Shown piece after piece: positions 9,803 through 19,734 of a stretch of DNA of 64,000 bases. The first letter of the stretch is position 1. Each line of letters begins with the position of its first letter. The position numbers were made by a program, and so were the translations under genes. Source of the DNA: an uncultured Pelagibacteraceae bacterium (GTDB lineage Bacteria; Pseudomonadota; Alphaproteobacteria; Pelagibacterales; Pelagibacteraceae); NCBI GenBank assembly GCA_902520695.1, contig CABYOT010000003.1, forward strand, positions 1 to 64,000, given 5' to 3'. The notes below the pieces were generated by a model. That model did not search any database. It saw only the letters and a program-made list of their open reading frames with translations, and was not told the origin of the DNA.

Positions 9803-11032
9803 TTAATTTGTGGTTTTAATACCAGGCCAAGGATTAGGCATTTTTGGAATATTTCTATTTAGACCTCTAACAATTTCTCCTTTTGCATCATACATCGGCA
9901 ATTTACAGATTTCTCCTTTGTGAACTTTTCCATCAGTACATTTAACATCAACAACATCTCCTGGTCCATTTTTATTATTATCGAGGTGCACAATACCAAC
10001 CCCACAAATTTGATATGGTGACCAAGTACTAGAAGTTATTTTACCAATAATTTTTTCATTAATTTTAATACTTTCACCTTTAATAGCAGTTCCTTCTGCA
10101 ACCCTAATTCCCCATGTCTTGCATTTTTTATCTGATGTTATTAGAGCATCTTTTCCAATAAAATCCTCTTTATCAAAATTTATAAAACGCCCAAGACCAA
10201 CTGAAAATGGATTTGTTTTTTTTGTAAAATCTTGTCCTGCAGATAGTAGACCTGCCTCAATTCTTCTACATCTAAAACCAGGAGTGGCTACTAAAATCAT
10301 ACCTAATTTTTTTCCCTCCTCAAGAATATAATCTCCAATTTTTTCAGTTTCATTTTCAGGTCGAAAATAAATTTCCCAACCTAGCTCATTTGTAAAACCA
10401 CTTCGACTTACAATTACTTTTTGATCTAAGATTTGTAATTCTTTCCAATCAAAATATTTCCAGTCATTTTCAGAAAATCCATCTGCTATATTTTCTAAAA
10501 GTTCCATTGATTTAGGACCTTGAATTTGACTTACCCATACGTCAGGATCTTTTATTTCAACGTCCATATTTTTAGAGTGAGCTTTATACCAAGAAAAAAG
10601 ATCTCCATCTGCTTGAGCAAACCAATATTTATCTTCGTCAATTTTTAATAAAACTCCATCTGTAATCATTCCCCCATCATGATAACAAGCAAACTGGTAA
10701 GAACATCTTCCTTTTGATATTTTTGATACATCTCTTGGAAATATTTTTTGTAATAATTTTAATGAGTCTGGACCAGATATTTCAAATGGATGTTCACCAG
10801 TATGTCTAAATATTATTTCTTGCCTTCCTTTCCAATACATTTCCTCGGAACTAACATTTGACAATTTTTCAAGTGTTAATCTTCCAGCATAATTAGAATA
10901 TTCAGGGTCATAGGGTAGTTCTTGATAAGTTAGTGGATGAACTTTAATTGACCTTGCAAGCTCCAAAGAGTTAGAATTTTCAAGGCTGACAGGCTTTACC
11001 GTAAATCTATATTTATTGATTAAATCTTTCAT
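9803..11032 (-). CDS. GcvT-family aminomethyltransferase/demethylase-like protein
   Basis: ORF; IFRHTGEHPFEISGPDSLKLLQ, VSRSGFTNELGWEIYF, RRIEAGLLSAGQDF, FIGKDAL. Confidence 0.85.
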   Translation of the reverse strand: MKDLINKYRFTVKPVSLENSNSLELARSIKVHPLTYQELPYDPEYSNYAGRLTLEKLSNVSSEEMYWKGRQEIIFRHTGEHPFEISGPDSLKLLQKIFPRDVSKISKGRCSYQFACYHDGGMITDGVLLKIDEDKYWFAQADGDLFSWYKAHSKNMDVEIKDPDVWVSQIQGPKSMELLENIADGFSENDWKYFDWKELQILDQKVIVSRSGFTNELGWEIYFRPENETEKIGDYILEEGKKLGMILVATPGFRCRRIEAGLLSAGQDFTKKTNPFSVGLGRFINFDKEDFIGKDALITSDKKCKTWGIRVAEGTAIKGESIKINEKIIGKITSSTWSPYQICGVGIVHLDNNKNGPGDVVDVKCTDGKVHKGEICKLPMYDAKGEIVRGLNRNIPKMPNPWPGIKTTN

Positions 11033-11147
11033 TACTTTTTTTTAAATAATCAAAATACATCAATAAAACAAATAAAAAAGAACCATTTTCACTGTTGCTA
11101 TATAAGTTGCTAATTGTTACCTTTTATTTTTTTAAAGAGAGGAAATT

Positions 11148-12635
11148 ATGAAAAACATTTTTAAATTGATATCAGTTTCATTGGTATCACTATTAGTAAC
11201 GTTTTCTTTTGCTAATGCATCAAGCGGAGTATTTAAATTATCTCATGATGTTGGTTTTGGAAAAGATACAAATTTAGACGCAATTACTAAAGGACGACTG
11301 TTTCAGGTAGTTATAATGACACAGAACCGTCTTGTAAGAAAAGATCTTAAAGGAGTTACATCTCCTGAGTTAGCAACAGACTGGTCAGGAAATGCAGATG
11401 CAACAGAATGGACTTTTAACTTAAGAAAAGGTGTTAAATTTCATGACGGATCTGATTTTGATGCAGAGGATGTAAAATATTCTTTGATGAGAGTTAAAGA
11501 TCCTGAAATTGGTTCACCTGCTAAAAAAAGTATGAGCGCAGTAACAGATATTGAGATTGTAGACTCACATACAGTTAAAATGAAGTTGAACACATCTTTT
11601 GCAGATTTTCCACTTTTATTGACTGATTACAGATTAAGAATGATACCTAATGGATCAGGTGATACTATTGGAAAAACAGGTATTGGAACTGGACCTTTTA
11701 TAGTTGAAAAATTTGATGCTGAGGGTACAACAATTCTTAAAGCAAATCCTGATTATTGGGAGGGAGCACCTAAACTTTCTGAGGTACATGTTATAGCTAT
11801 CCCAGATGGTCAAGCTAGAATTCAAGCTTTGCTTACTGGTCAAATAGATATGAATAGATATGTTCCATTCAATCAGAAAAAAATATTTGATGGTAATTCA
11901 AAGTTTAACGTTTCAGTTATACCAACAGGAAATTGGAGAGGTATGGTGATGAGAACTGATGTTGCACCATTTGATGATCCTAGAGTAAGAAAGGCTGTTA
12001 GAATAGCTGTAGATAGACAAGAGTTAGTTGATTTAGTTATGGCTGGAGCAGCAACAGTATCATGTGATACCCCAGTTGCACCTTCTGACCAATACAGAAT
12101 GGAGAAGAATTGTCCACCTCAACCAGCAACTGCAAAAAAACTTCTTAAAGAAGCTGGCTATCCTGATGGTATTGATATGACAATTCATGTTTCTACAAAA
12201 GAACCAACATGGCCAACTATTGCTGAGGTTTTACAACAACAATTTGCTAAAGCTAACATAAGAGCAGATATCCAAATGACACCTTCAAAAAGTTATTGGA
12301 ATGAAACTTGGATGAAAAAGGCAGTAGCAATGACACGTTGGAATGAAAGACCTGCAGACAGTATTTTGCATGAAGCTTATCATAGTGAAGCAAAATGGAA
12401 CGAGTCTTTCTATAAGAGTGCATCTTTTGATAAGAATTTAGCTGAAGCTAGAGGAGAGTTAAATTTCAACAAAAGAAAAAAAGCATATATTAATGCTCAG
12501 AAAACATTATGGGAAGAATCTGGAACTATGATCCCTTACCATGTTTCTCGACTTGTTGTCACATCTTCAAAAGTTAAAAATCTTGATGAAGTTGAGTATT
12601 TTTCAATTAGATGGCACACAGTAAGCGTTGATTAA
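11148..12635 (+). CDS. Peptide/nickel-type ABC transporter substrate-binding protein (DppA/OppA family)
   Basis: ORF; signal peptide, SBP family 5 pattern (LATDWSGNADATEWTFNLRKGVKFHDGSDFDAEDVKYSL). Confidence 0.9.
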   Translation: MKNIFKLISVSLVSLLVTFSFANASSGVFKLSHDVGFGKDTNLDAITKGRLFQVVIMTQNRLVRKDLKGVTSPELATDWSGNADATEWTFNLRKGVKFHDGSDFDAEDVKYSLMRVKDPEIGSPAKKSMSAVTDIEIVDSHTVKMKLNTSFADFPLLLTDYRLRMIPNGSGDTIGKTGIGTGPFIVEKFDAEGTTILKANPDYWEGAPKLSEVHVIAIPDGQARIQALLTGQIDMNRYVPFNQKKIFDGNSKFNVSVIPTGNWRGMVMRTDVAPFDDPRVRKAVRIAVDRQELVDLVMAGAATVSCDTPVAPSDQYRMEKNCPPQPATAKKLLKEAGYPDGIDMTIHVSTKEPTWPTIAEVLQQQFAKANIRADIQMTPSKSYWNETWMKKAVAMTRWNERPADSILHEAYHSEAKWNESFYKSASFDKNLAEARGELNFNKRKKAYINAQKTLWEESGTMIPYHVSRLVVTSSKVKNLDEVEYFSIRWHTVSVD

Positions 12636-12643
12636 TAATTTTT

Positions 12644-12675
12644 GTTTTACAGGCCTTTAAGTAGGCCTGTAAAAC
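12644..12675 (+). terminator. Strong intercistronic hairpin between binding protein and permease genes
   Basis: GTTTTACAGGCCT-TTAAGT-AGGCCTGTAAAAC perfect 13-bp stem, pyrimidine-rich tail. Confidence 0.75.
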
Positions 12676-12718
12676 CTCTTTCATTTCTATATAAATAATT
12701 TAAAATTTAAGTGTTCTT

Positions 12719-13675
12719 ATGCTTTTTTTAATTATTAAAAGAATTCTATTAGGTTTTATAACTTTATTTATAGTATCTTTAATCACTTTTGTTGGAACAG
12801 AAATTTTACCAGGTGATGCTTGTACAACATATCTTGAAAGACAAGCTTTCGGCGAACAATTAGAAGCCTGCTATAGAAGACTAGGTTTAAACGTTCCAGC
12901 CTATGAGAGATATGTATCCTGGGCAGTAAATGCTATTCAAGGAGACTTTGGTTATTCATTGAGTGGAGAGATGCCGATCAAAGAGGTTTTAGGACCACGG
13001 ATTAAAAATTCATTAGTTCTAGCATCAGCTGCTATTTTTATTGGTATACCAATTGCATTAATACTAGGAATTGTAACAGCTCTTTGGAGAGATAAATTAC
13101 CTGATGTTGCAATTTCTACAGTTACTATATTTGCTATGACTATTCCAGAATTTATCAGTGCTACACTATTAATTTTAATTATTGCAATATGGCTAGAATG
13201 GTTACCTGGTATAGTAATAGTTCCAACTGATGTTTCATTCTTAGAACTATTACCAAATATTATTTTACCGGTAATCGCTATTGCAATGATTATGACAGCT
13301 CATATGGCACGTATGGTAAGATCAAGTGTCATTCAAGTTATGGCAAGTGAATATGTTCAAATGGCAATTTTAAAAGGTGTTCCATATTGGAAAATGGTTT
13401 TTAAACACGTTTTACCAAATGCGTTATTGCCTGCTATTAATGTTGTAGCATTAACAATTGCATGGTTATTAGGTGGTGTTGTTGTAACTGAGGTTGTGTT
13501 TAATTATCCTGGTCTTGGAAGATTAGTTATTGAGTCGATTTCAAACAGAGATTTGCCCACTGTTCAAGCCCTAGCAATAATTCTTGCATCTATTTATGTT
13601 AGTATAAATTTGCTAGCAGATCTAATGACGTTGATGCTTAATCCAAGATTAAAGACTTTGCAGATAAGAAAGTAA
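12719..13675 (+). CDS. Peptide-type ABC transporter permease (DppB-like)
   Basis: ORF; EYVQMAILKGVPYWKMVFKHVLPNALLPAI EAA loop. Confidence 0.9.
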   Translation: MLFLIIKRILLGFITLFIVSLITFVGTEILPGDACTTYLERQAFGEQLEACYRRLGLNVPAYERYVSWAVNAIQGDFGYSLSGEMPIKEVLGPRIKNSLVLASAAIFIGIPIALILGIVTALWRDKLPDVAISTVTIFAMTIPEFISATLLILIIAIWLEWLPGIVIVPTDVSFLELLPNIILPVIAIAMIMTAHMARMVRSSVIQVMASEYVQMAILKGVPYWKMVFKHVLPNALLPAINVVALTIAWLLGGVVVTEVVFNYPGLGRLVIESISNRDLPTVQALAIILASIYVSINLLADLMTLMLNPRLKTLQIRK

Positions 13676-13676
13676 A

Positions 13677-14570
13677 ATGAAAATAAATAGTATATATAAA
13701 GAAGAGAAAAAAAGTGCATTTCAGAAGGTTTCTGAAGTTATAATAACTATGGCGTCAAGACCGTCTGGTTTCATCGGACTAAGTATTTTAGTTTTTCATA
13801 TTATTCTTGCTTTTGTTAGTCCTTATATTGCGCCTTATGATTTTAAAGCAATAAATCCAACTTTAATGCTTCAGGCTCCATCTGCTGAATATTGGTTTGG
13901 TACAGATGATCTTGGTAGGGACGTTTTTACTCGAACAATTTTAGGTGGAAGAACAGCTTTAACAATTACATTTTTTGGATCTTTGATAGCACTTCTATGG
14001 GGAGGTCTATTAGGAATTTTTTGTGGACTAGTTGGTGGAAAAATTGACGATATTGTAATGAGAATTGTTGATGCATTTTTGTCTATACCATGGATATTAG
14101 CAATGCTATTAATTGTATCTTTGCTAGGTACATCTACTGAAGTATTGATACCTGCTTTAGGTTTTTTTTATGGCAAAGGAATTGTAAGAGTAGCTAGAGC
14201 AGCAACTCATGATGTTATTGCTAAAGACTTTATAGTATCTGCAAGAGCAAGAGGACACAGTAATTTTTCAATTATTTGGAATGAAATAATACCAAATGTT
14301 CGAGATGCAATTTTGGTAGAAGGTGCGATGAGATGGTCTTGGATGTTACTTGGTTTCAGTTCTTTATCTTTTTTAGGTTTTGGAGTTAGTCCTCCAACCC
14401 CAGACTGGGGATTGATGATATCAAATGCTAGAGGTTTAATGTCTTTTGCTTATTGGGCTGTAATAGCACCGATTGTTGGATTAAGTAGTCTAATAATTGG
14501 TATTAATTTAACAGCAGACGCTTTTGCCAAAGCACTAGGCATAGATAGATCAACTAAAGCTCCTGTTTAA
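13677..14570 (+). CDS. Peptide-type ABC transporter permease (DppC-like)
   Basis: ORF; FGTDDLGRDVFTRTILGGRTAL, ARGHSNFSIIWNEIIPNVRDAILVE. Confidence 0.9.
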   Translation: MKINSIYKEEKKSAFQKVSEVIITMASRPSGFIGLSILVFHIILAFVSPYIAPYDFKAINPTLMLQAPSAEYWFGTDDLGRDVFTRTILGGRTALTITFFGSLIALLWGGLLGIFCGLVGGKIDDIVMRIVDAFLSIPWILAMLLIVSLLGTSTEVLIPALGFFYGKGIVRVARAATHDVIAKDFIVSARARGHSNFSIIWNEIIPNVRDAILVEGAMRWSWMLLGFSSLSFLGFGVSPPTPDWGLMISNARGLMSFAYWAVIAPIVGLSSLIIGINLTADAFAKALGIDRSTKAPV

Positions 14571-14572
14571 TT

Positions 14573-16597
14573 ATGAGTGATATAATTCAAAAAGTAAAAA
14601 ATCTATCTATTGGATTTAAAAGTAAAAAAGGGGAAGAAATTTTAATTTTAAAAAATATAAGCACAAAAATTAAAAAAGGTGAAACAGTAGGAATTGTGGG
14701 AGAATCTGGATCGGGAAAAAGCACATTGGCATTAGCAATGATGGGGTATGTCAAACATGGCCTATATACGATTGGAGGAGAGTGTGAGTTTAATTCTTCA
14801 AATCTACTAAATATGAAAAGTAAAGATTTAGAAAAAATCAGAGGCAGAAAGATAGCAATGATACCGCAAAATGCAGGTCAGGCATTAACACCAAACTTAA
14901 AAATAGGTTATCAAATTGATGAAGCTTTACAATTACACTCTGATTTAAGTGAGAAAGAAAGAGAAAAAAAAATTTCCGAATTATTAAATAAAGTTAGACT
15001 TCCTTCACCAGAAACAATTGCTTTAAGATATCCTCATGAACTTTCAGGAGGACAACAGCAGAGAGTTGCCGTAGCGATGGCGTTAGCTGGAACTCCTGAT
15101 TTGCTTCTTTTAGACGAACCAACTACAGGATTAGATGTTACAACACAAGCTCATGTATTAGAGCTTCTCAATTTTATTGCAAAAGATACAGGAACTTCGA
15201 TGGTTTATGTAAGTCATGACTTAGGAGCAATAGCCCAAGTGAGCGATAGAATTATTGTTATGTATTCAGGAGAAATTGTTTTAGAGGGTCCTTCAAGGGA
15301 TATTCTTAAAAGACCAATTCATCCCTACACACATGGATTACTAAAATCTATACCAAAATTATCTTTAGCTGGCCTACCCGAGTCAATGCCTGGTAGTCAA
15401 CCTCAACCAGGAATAATTCAAAGTGGTTGCAGTTTTTTCGATAGATGCAACTTCTCTGAGGATAAATGTAAAAACACTTCACCACAATTAGAGTTTTTAA
15501 AAGAATTAAATACTAGCGTTAGATGTTTTAATTATGAAAAACTTTTGAATGAAAGTCAGGTTAATCAAAATGTAAATAAAATTAAAAACAATTCAAATGA
15601 CAAAGAAATATTAAACTTATCAGAGGTCTCTATAAGCTATGCCAAACAAAAATTATTGGATCAAATTTTTAATAGAATTTCTGATGACAATCCAACGGTG
15701 CAAGACATTAATATTAATATAAAAAAAGGAGAGACTATAGCTCTTGTAGGAGAGTCAGGTAGTGGAAAATCAACAATTCTGAAATCTATCGCTGGGTTGC
15801 TCAAAACTAAAGATGGTTTAATACGGTTCGATGAAAATAGAAATTTATCATCTGATTTGAAAGAAAGAAATCCCAATGATTTAAGAATCATTCAATTAAT
15901 ATTTCAAAATCCAGATGAGTCTTTGAATCCAAACCACACAGTAGAAGAAATTATTGCTCAACCTCTGAAATTATATTTTGGATTAAAAGGTGAAGAATTA
16001 AATAAAAATATTATAGATCTTTTACAAAAAGTAAGACTAGGAGAATTTTACATGTCTAGATATCCAAGACAACTGTCTGGTGGAGAAAAACAAAGAGTAG
16101 CAGTGGCAAGAGCTTTTGCTGCAAAACCAGATATAATTTTATGTGATGAAGTAACATCTGCATTAGATGTTTCAGTACAAGCTGCTGTATTAAATCTATT
16201 GCAACAACTTAAAGAAGATTTTGGAACAACATATATATTTGTGTCACATGATTTAGCTGTTGTCAGAGCAATAAGTGACAGAGTGGCAGTCCTCTATCAA
16301 GGAAGGCTATGTGAGGTAGGACCTTCAAATGATGTTTATAAATTTCCGTCCCATCCTTATACTGAGGTTTTATTGGGTGCAGTTTTAGAACCAGATCCTG
16401 ATATAAAACCTAAACTAGTTGCAGAAGACATTGTCGAAGAAAAGCCACCTGAAAAAGGTTGTAGTTTTCAAGGCAGGTGTTCAAGAATTGTAGGAGATAT
16501 TTGTAAAAAAGATATACCACCTTGGCAATTAACTGATAGCGGTAACGCTATTAGATGTCATATACCTATTAAAGAATTACAAAAAGAACAACTTTAA
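14573..16597 (+). CDS. Fused dual ABC ATPase (DppD-DppF-like)
   Basis: Two Walker A (GESGSGKST) and two signature motifs (LSGGQQQ, LSGGEKQ); two C-terminal Cys-rich oligopeptide-ABC tails. Confidence 0.95.
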   Translation: MSDIIQKVKNLSIGFKSKKGEEILILKNISTKIKKGETVGIVGESGSGKSTLALAMMGYVKHGLYTIGGECEFNSSNLLNMKSKDLEKIRGRKIAMIPQNAGQALTPNLKIGYQIDEALQLHSDLSEKEREKKISELLNKVRLPSPETIALRYPHELSGGQQQRVAVAMALAGTPDLLLLDEPTTGLDVTTQAHVLELLNFIAKDTGTSMVYVSHDLGAIAQVSDRIIVMYSGEIVLEGPSRDILKRPIHPYTHGLLKSIPKLSLAGLPESMPGSQPQPGIIQSGCSFFDRCNFSEDKCKNTSPQLEFLKELNTSVRCFNYEKLLNESQVNQNVNKIKNNSNDKEILNLSEVSISYAKQKLLDQIFNRISDDNPTVQDININIKKGETIALVGESGSGKSTILKSIAGLLKTKDGLIRFDENRNLSSDLKERNPNDLRIIQLIFQNPDESLNPNHTVEEIIAQPLKLYFGLKGEELNKNIIDLLQKVRLGEFYMSRYPRQLSGGEKQRVAVARAFAAKPDIILCDEVTSALDVSVQAAVLNLLQQLKEDFGTTYIFVSHDLAVVRAISDRVAVLYQGRLCEVGPSNDVYKFPSHPYTEVLLGAVLEPDPDIKPKLVAEDIVEEKPPEKGCSFQGRCSRIVGDICKKDIPPWQLTDSGNAIRCHIPIKELQKEQL

Positions 16598-16650
16598 TAG
16601 ATTAATTTATTATTTTAAAATTTATTTAATTGTGCTTAAATACCTTAGGT

Positions 16651-17214
16651 ATGAAAAATAATTCTACATTAGTGAAAAATTTACTTTCAGACTATAAAAT
16701 AAATATTTACTTCCAAAATATTTCTTTAATGTTGATTGGAACATTAATTTTAGCTTTTTCATCAAAAATACAAGTTCCATTCTGGCCAGTTCCTATGACT
16801 ATGCAAACATTTGTAGTCTTTATAATTGGAATGACATTTGGATCTAAATTAGCTTTTTTCACACTTTTACTTTATTTATTTGAAGGGGCTATCGGACTTC
16901 CAGTTTTTGCAAAAGGTGGGGGATTGCTTTATTTAACTGGTCCAACAGCTGGTTATCTTTATGGAATGACAATTGCAGCTGGATTAATAGGTTATTTAGC
17001 AGAAAGAAATTTTAACGACTCGTACTTTAAAAGTTTAATTTCTCTTATGATTGCAACATCAATTATTTTTATAATAGGTGTGGGTTATTTAGGCTCAGTT
17101 ATAGGTTATGATAAGGCTTTAGCAGGTGGTCTATACCCTTTTTTGCCAAGTGAATTGTTTAAAATTGCTATAGCAGTGGCAATAATTCCATCAATTACAA
17201 AAATAATTAAATAA
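16651..17214 (+). CDS. bioY: BioY family biotin transporter (start moved from TTG 16630 to ATG 16651)
   Basis: ORF; LAFSSKIQVPFWPVPMTMQTFVVFIIGMTFG and LYLFEGAIGLPVFAKGGG BioY signatures. Confidence 0.85.
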   Translation: MKNNSTLVKNLLSDYKINIYFQNISLMLIGTLILAFSSKIQVPFWPVPMTMQTFVVFIIGMTFGSKLAFFTLLLYLFEGAIGLPVFAKGGGLLYLTGPTAGYLYGMTIAAGLIGYLAERNFNDSYFKSLISLMIATSIIFIIGVGYLGSVIGYDKALAGGLYPFLPSELFKIAIAVAIIPSITKIIK

Positions 17215-17285
17215 TAGTATTAAAATATTTAATGGCTTTAAGTTGCTCTTGAATAAGTTTTTCTTTATAAGCTTTTATTCTCATT

Positions 17286-19508
17286 ATGAAAATTAACAAA
17301 GTAGTAGTTATAGGTTCAGGAACAATGGGCAGCGGAATTGCTGCTCAATTATGTAATGCAAATGTTCCAGTAACTTTGTTAGACTTAACAACTGAAATTT
17401 CTGAAAAAGCTAGGGATAGAATTTTAAATTCTAGACCTCCTTTATTAATAGATAAGTCAAAAATAAATAATATTAATGTTGGAAATATAAATGATAATTT
17501 CAATGAAGTCGGTGAAGCAGACTGGATAGTTGAAGCAGTCGTTGAGAGAATTGACATTAAACATAATATTTATGAAAAAATTTTTAAGGAAAGAAAAAAA
17601 GGATCAATAGTATCTTCAAATACATCTTCTATTCCAATTAAAGTTCTTTCAGAAAAACTTTCAGATGAAGAAAAAAAAGATTTTTGTATAACTCATTTCT
17701 TTAATCCAGTCAGATATATGGATTTGTTAGAAATTGTAAAAAATGAAAATAATGATTTAGATCAAATAAACTCACTTAAAAGTTTTTGTGAAAAAGATTT
17801 GGGAAAAGGAGCATTAATTTGTAATGATACTCCAGGGTTCTTAGGAAATAGAATAGGTGTATATGCTATGCAAGTGGCTATGACTGAGGCTTTTAAAATG
17901 AAATTAACAATTGAAGAAGCTGATGCCGTTTTTGGGAGGCCAATGGGAATACCAAAAACAGGTGTTTTTGGACTTTATGATTTAATTGGAATTGATTTGA
18001 TGGCTGATGTTTTGAAAAGTTTTATAAAAGAACTCCCAGAAACTGATGACTTTCAAACTGTAGCAAAAGAAATACCATTAGTTAAAAAACTTATAGAAAC
18101 TGGATCCACAGGGAGAAAAGGAAAAGGTGGTTTCTATAGAATGAATAAGTATGATAATAAAAAAGTTCTAGAGGGGATTAACTTAGAAACAGGTGAATAC
18201 TCGCTATCACAAAAGTTCAATTTAGGATCAGAAAAAATGGATATTGTTGGTCTTATAAACAGAAAAGATAAATATGGTGAATACGCTTGGTCTGTAATTT
18301 CCAGAATTATTAAATATGCATCATCTTTAGTTCCAGGTATCACAGATAAATTTAATGATATTGATGAAGCAATGAGACTTGGGTTTAACTGGTCCAAGGG
18401 ACCTTTTGAAATGTTAAAAGAAATTGGTGTTAAGAATTTTTTTGAAAGAATAGATACATTTGAAAATAATAAGTTTCTTGAAAACTTATCTCAAAGTAAA
18501 GATGAAAACTTTTATGGTGAAAGACAACAATACACTAATTTAGAAACTTTAGGAAAAATAAAACCCAGAGCAAACAAATTAGATAAAAATAACTCTGCTG
18601 AAACCTATAGATTTGATGATTTTAATATTGTTGAATTCACAACAAAAGCTAACGCTTTAGACTATGATTCAATGGACAGTCTTAAAAATGCAACAGACAA
18701 ACCTTTAATAATAATAAATGAAGCAATGCAATTTTCAGCAGGTGTAAACTTGTCTTACACAATGAATTTTGCAGACAAAGGAGATTTTAAATCTATTGAA
18801 AAGTTTGTTAAATATTTTCAAGAGACCTGCAAACATTTAAAATATTCTAAATATCCAGTTGTATCAGCGCCATCAGGATTGGCGTTAGGTGGAGGTTTTG
18901 AAGTTTTATGTCAAAGTAACTTTGTTGCATCTCATACTAATATTGTAGTTGGCTTAGTTGAGACTATGGTTGGATTAATTCCAGCAGGTGGAGGATGTAA
19001 AGAAATGCTTTGGAGATGGTCTCAAACTGAAGAAGCAAAAAATGATCCTGATTATGCTCCTTTAAAAGTATTTGATATTATTGGTTATGCTAAAACTGCT
19101 ACCTCACCAATTGAAGCCGAACCACTTAAATATTTAAGACCAGAAGATAAAAAAATAATGAGTAGAAATAGTTTATTACAGGTTTCTAAAGAGATAATTC
19201 AAAATAATAAAGATTTTACTCCTCCAACCGAATGTGCTTTTAAACTTTCAGGAAAAAACGTTTATGACAAAATGTTAGAAATGTTAGAAAAATTATATAA
19301 TGAAAAAATTATTCTTGATCATGGAATGGAAGTTGGCAAAGAGTTAGCTAAAGTTTTAAGTGGTGGTGACACTACTTTAGAAAATACTCTATCAGAGAAT
19401 GATTTATATAAATTAGAATTAGATGCATTTATGAAGCTGATAGAGACAGAAAAAACCCAAGATAGAATTAAACATACATTGAAAACTGGTAAACCTTTGG
19501 TAAACTAG
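17286..19508 (+). CDS. 3-hydroxyacyl-CoA dehydrogenase / enoyl-CoA hydratase fusion, HAD-first order (FadN-like)
   Basis: N-terminal VVIGSGTMGSGIAAQL Rossmann motif; C-terminal crotonase domain (SAPSGLALGGGFEVLCQS). Confidence 0.85.
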   Translation: MKINKVVVIGSGTMGSGIAAQLCNANVPVTLLDLTTEISEKARDRILNSRPPLLIDKSKINNINVGNINDNFNEVGEADWIVEAVVERIDIKHNIYEKIFKERKKGSIVSSNTSSIPIKVLSEKLSDEEKKDFCITHFFNPVRYMDLLEIVKNENNDLDQINSLKSFCEKDLGKGALICNDTPGFLGNRIGVYAMQVAMTEAFKMKLTIEEADAVFGRPMGIPKTGVFGLYDLIGIDLMADVLKSFIKELPETDDFQTVAKEIPLVKKLIETGSTGRKGKGGFYRMNKYDNKKVLEGINLETGEYSLSQKFNLGSEKMDIVGLINRKDKYGEYAWSVISRIIKYASSLVPGITDKFNDIDEAMRLGFNWSKGPFEMLKEIGVKNFFERIDTFENNKFLENLSQSKDENFYGERQQYTNLETLGKIKPRANKLDKNNSAETYRFDDFNIVEFTTKANALDYDSMDSLKNATDKPLIIINEAMQFSAGVNLSYTMNFADKGDFKSIEKFVKYFQETCKHLKYSKYPVVSAPSGLALGGGFEVLCQSNFVASHTNIVVGLVETMVGLIPAGGGCKEMLWRWSQTEEAKNDPDYAPLKVFDIIGYAKTATSPIEAEPLKYLRPEDKKIMSRNSLLQVSKEIIQNNKDFTPPTECAFKLSGKNVYDKMLEMLEKLYNEKIILDHGMEVGKELAKVLSGGDTTLENTLSENDLYKLELDAFMKLIETEKTQDRIKHTLKTGKPLVN

Positions 19509-19512
19509 CATT

Positions 19513-19734
19513 ATGGCAAATAGACCAACAAAAAAACAAGCAGATAACGCTACAAAGATTTTAATATCTTGGAAGAAAAAAATGCCATTTTATTATGCTG
19601 CAGCTATTATAATTGCTCTACTAATAATTCTATTTTCGTCAAATTCGAATAAAGAGCTTTCTATGCATCAAAAAAATATCAATGATTTTAAAAAAGCAGC
19701 TGAATTTATACATAGAAATAGCTCGAAAAATTGA
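19513..19734 (+). CDS. Small single-TM hypothetical protein
   Basis: 73-aa ORF with one TM helix, tightly packed between conserved genes. Confidence 0.55.
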   Translation: MANRPTKKQADNATKILISWKKKMPFYYAAAIIIALLIILFSSNSNKELSMHQKNINDFKKAAEFIHRNSSKN

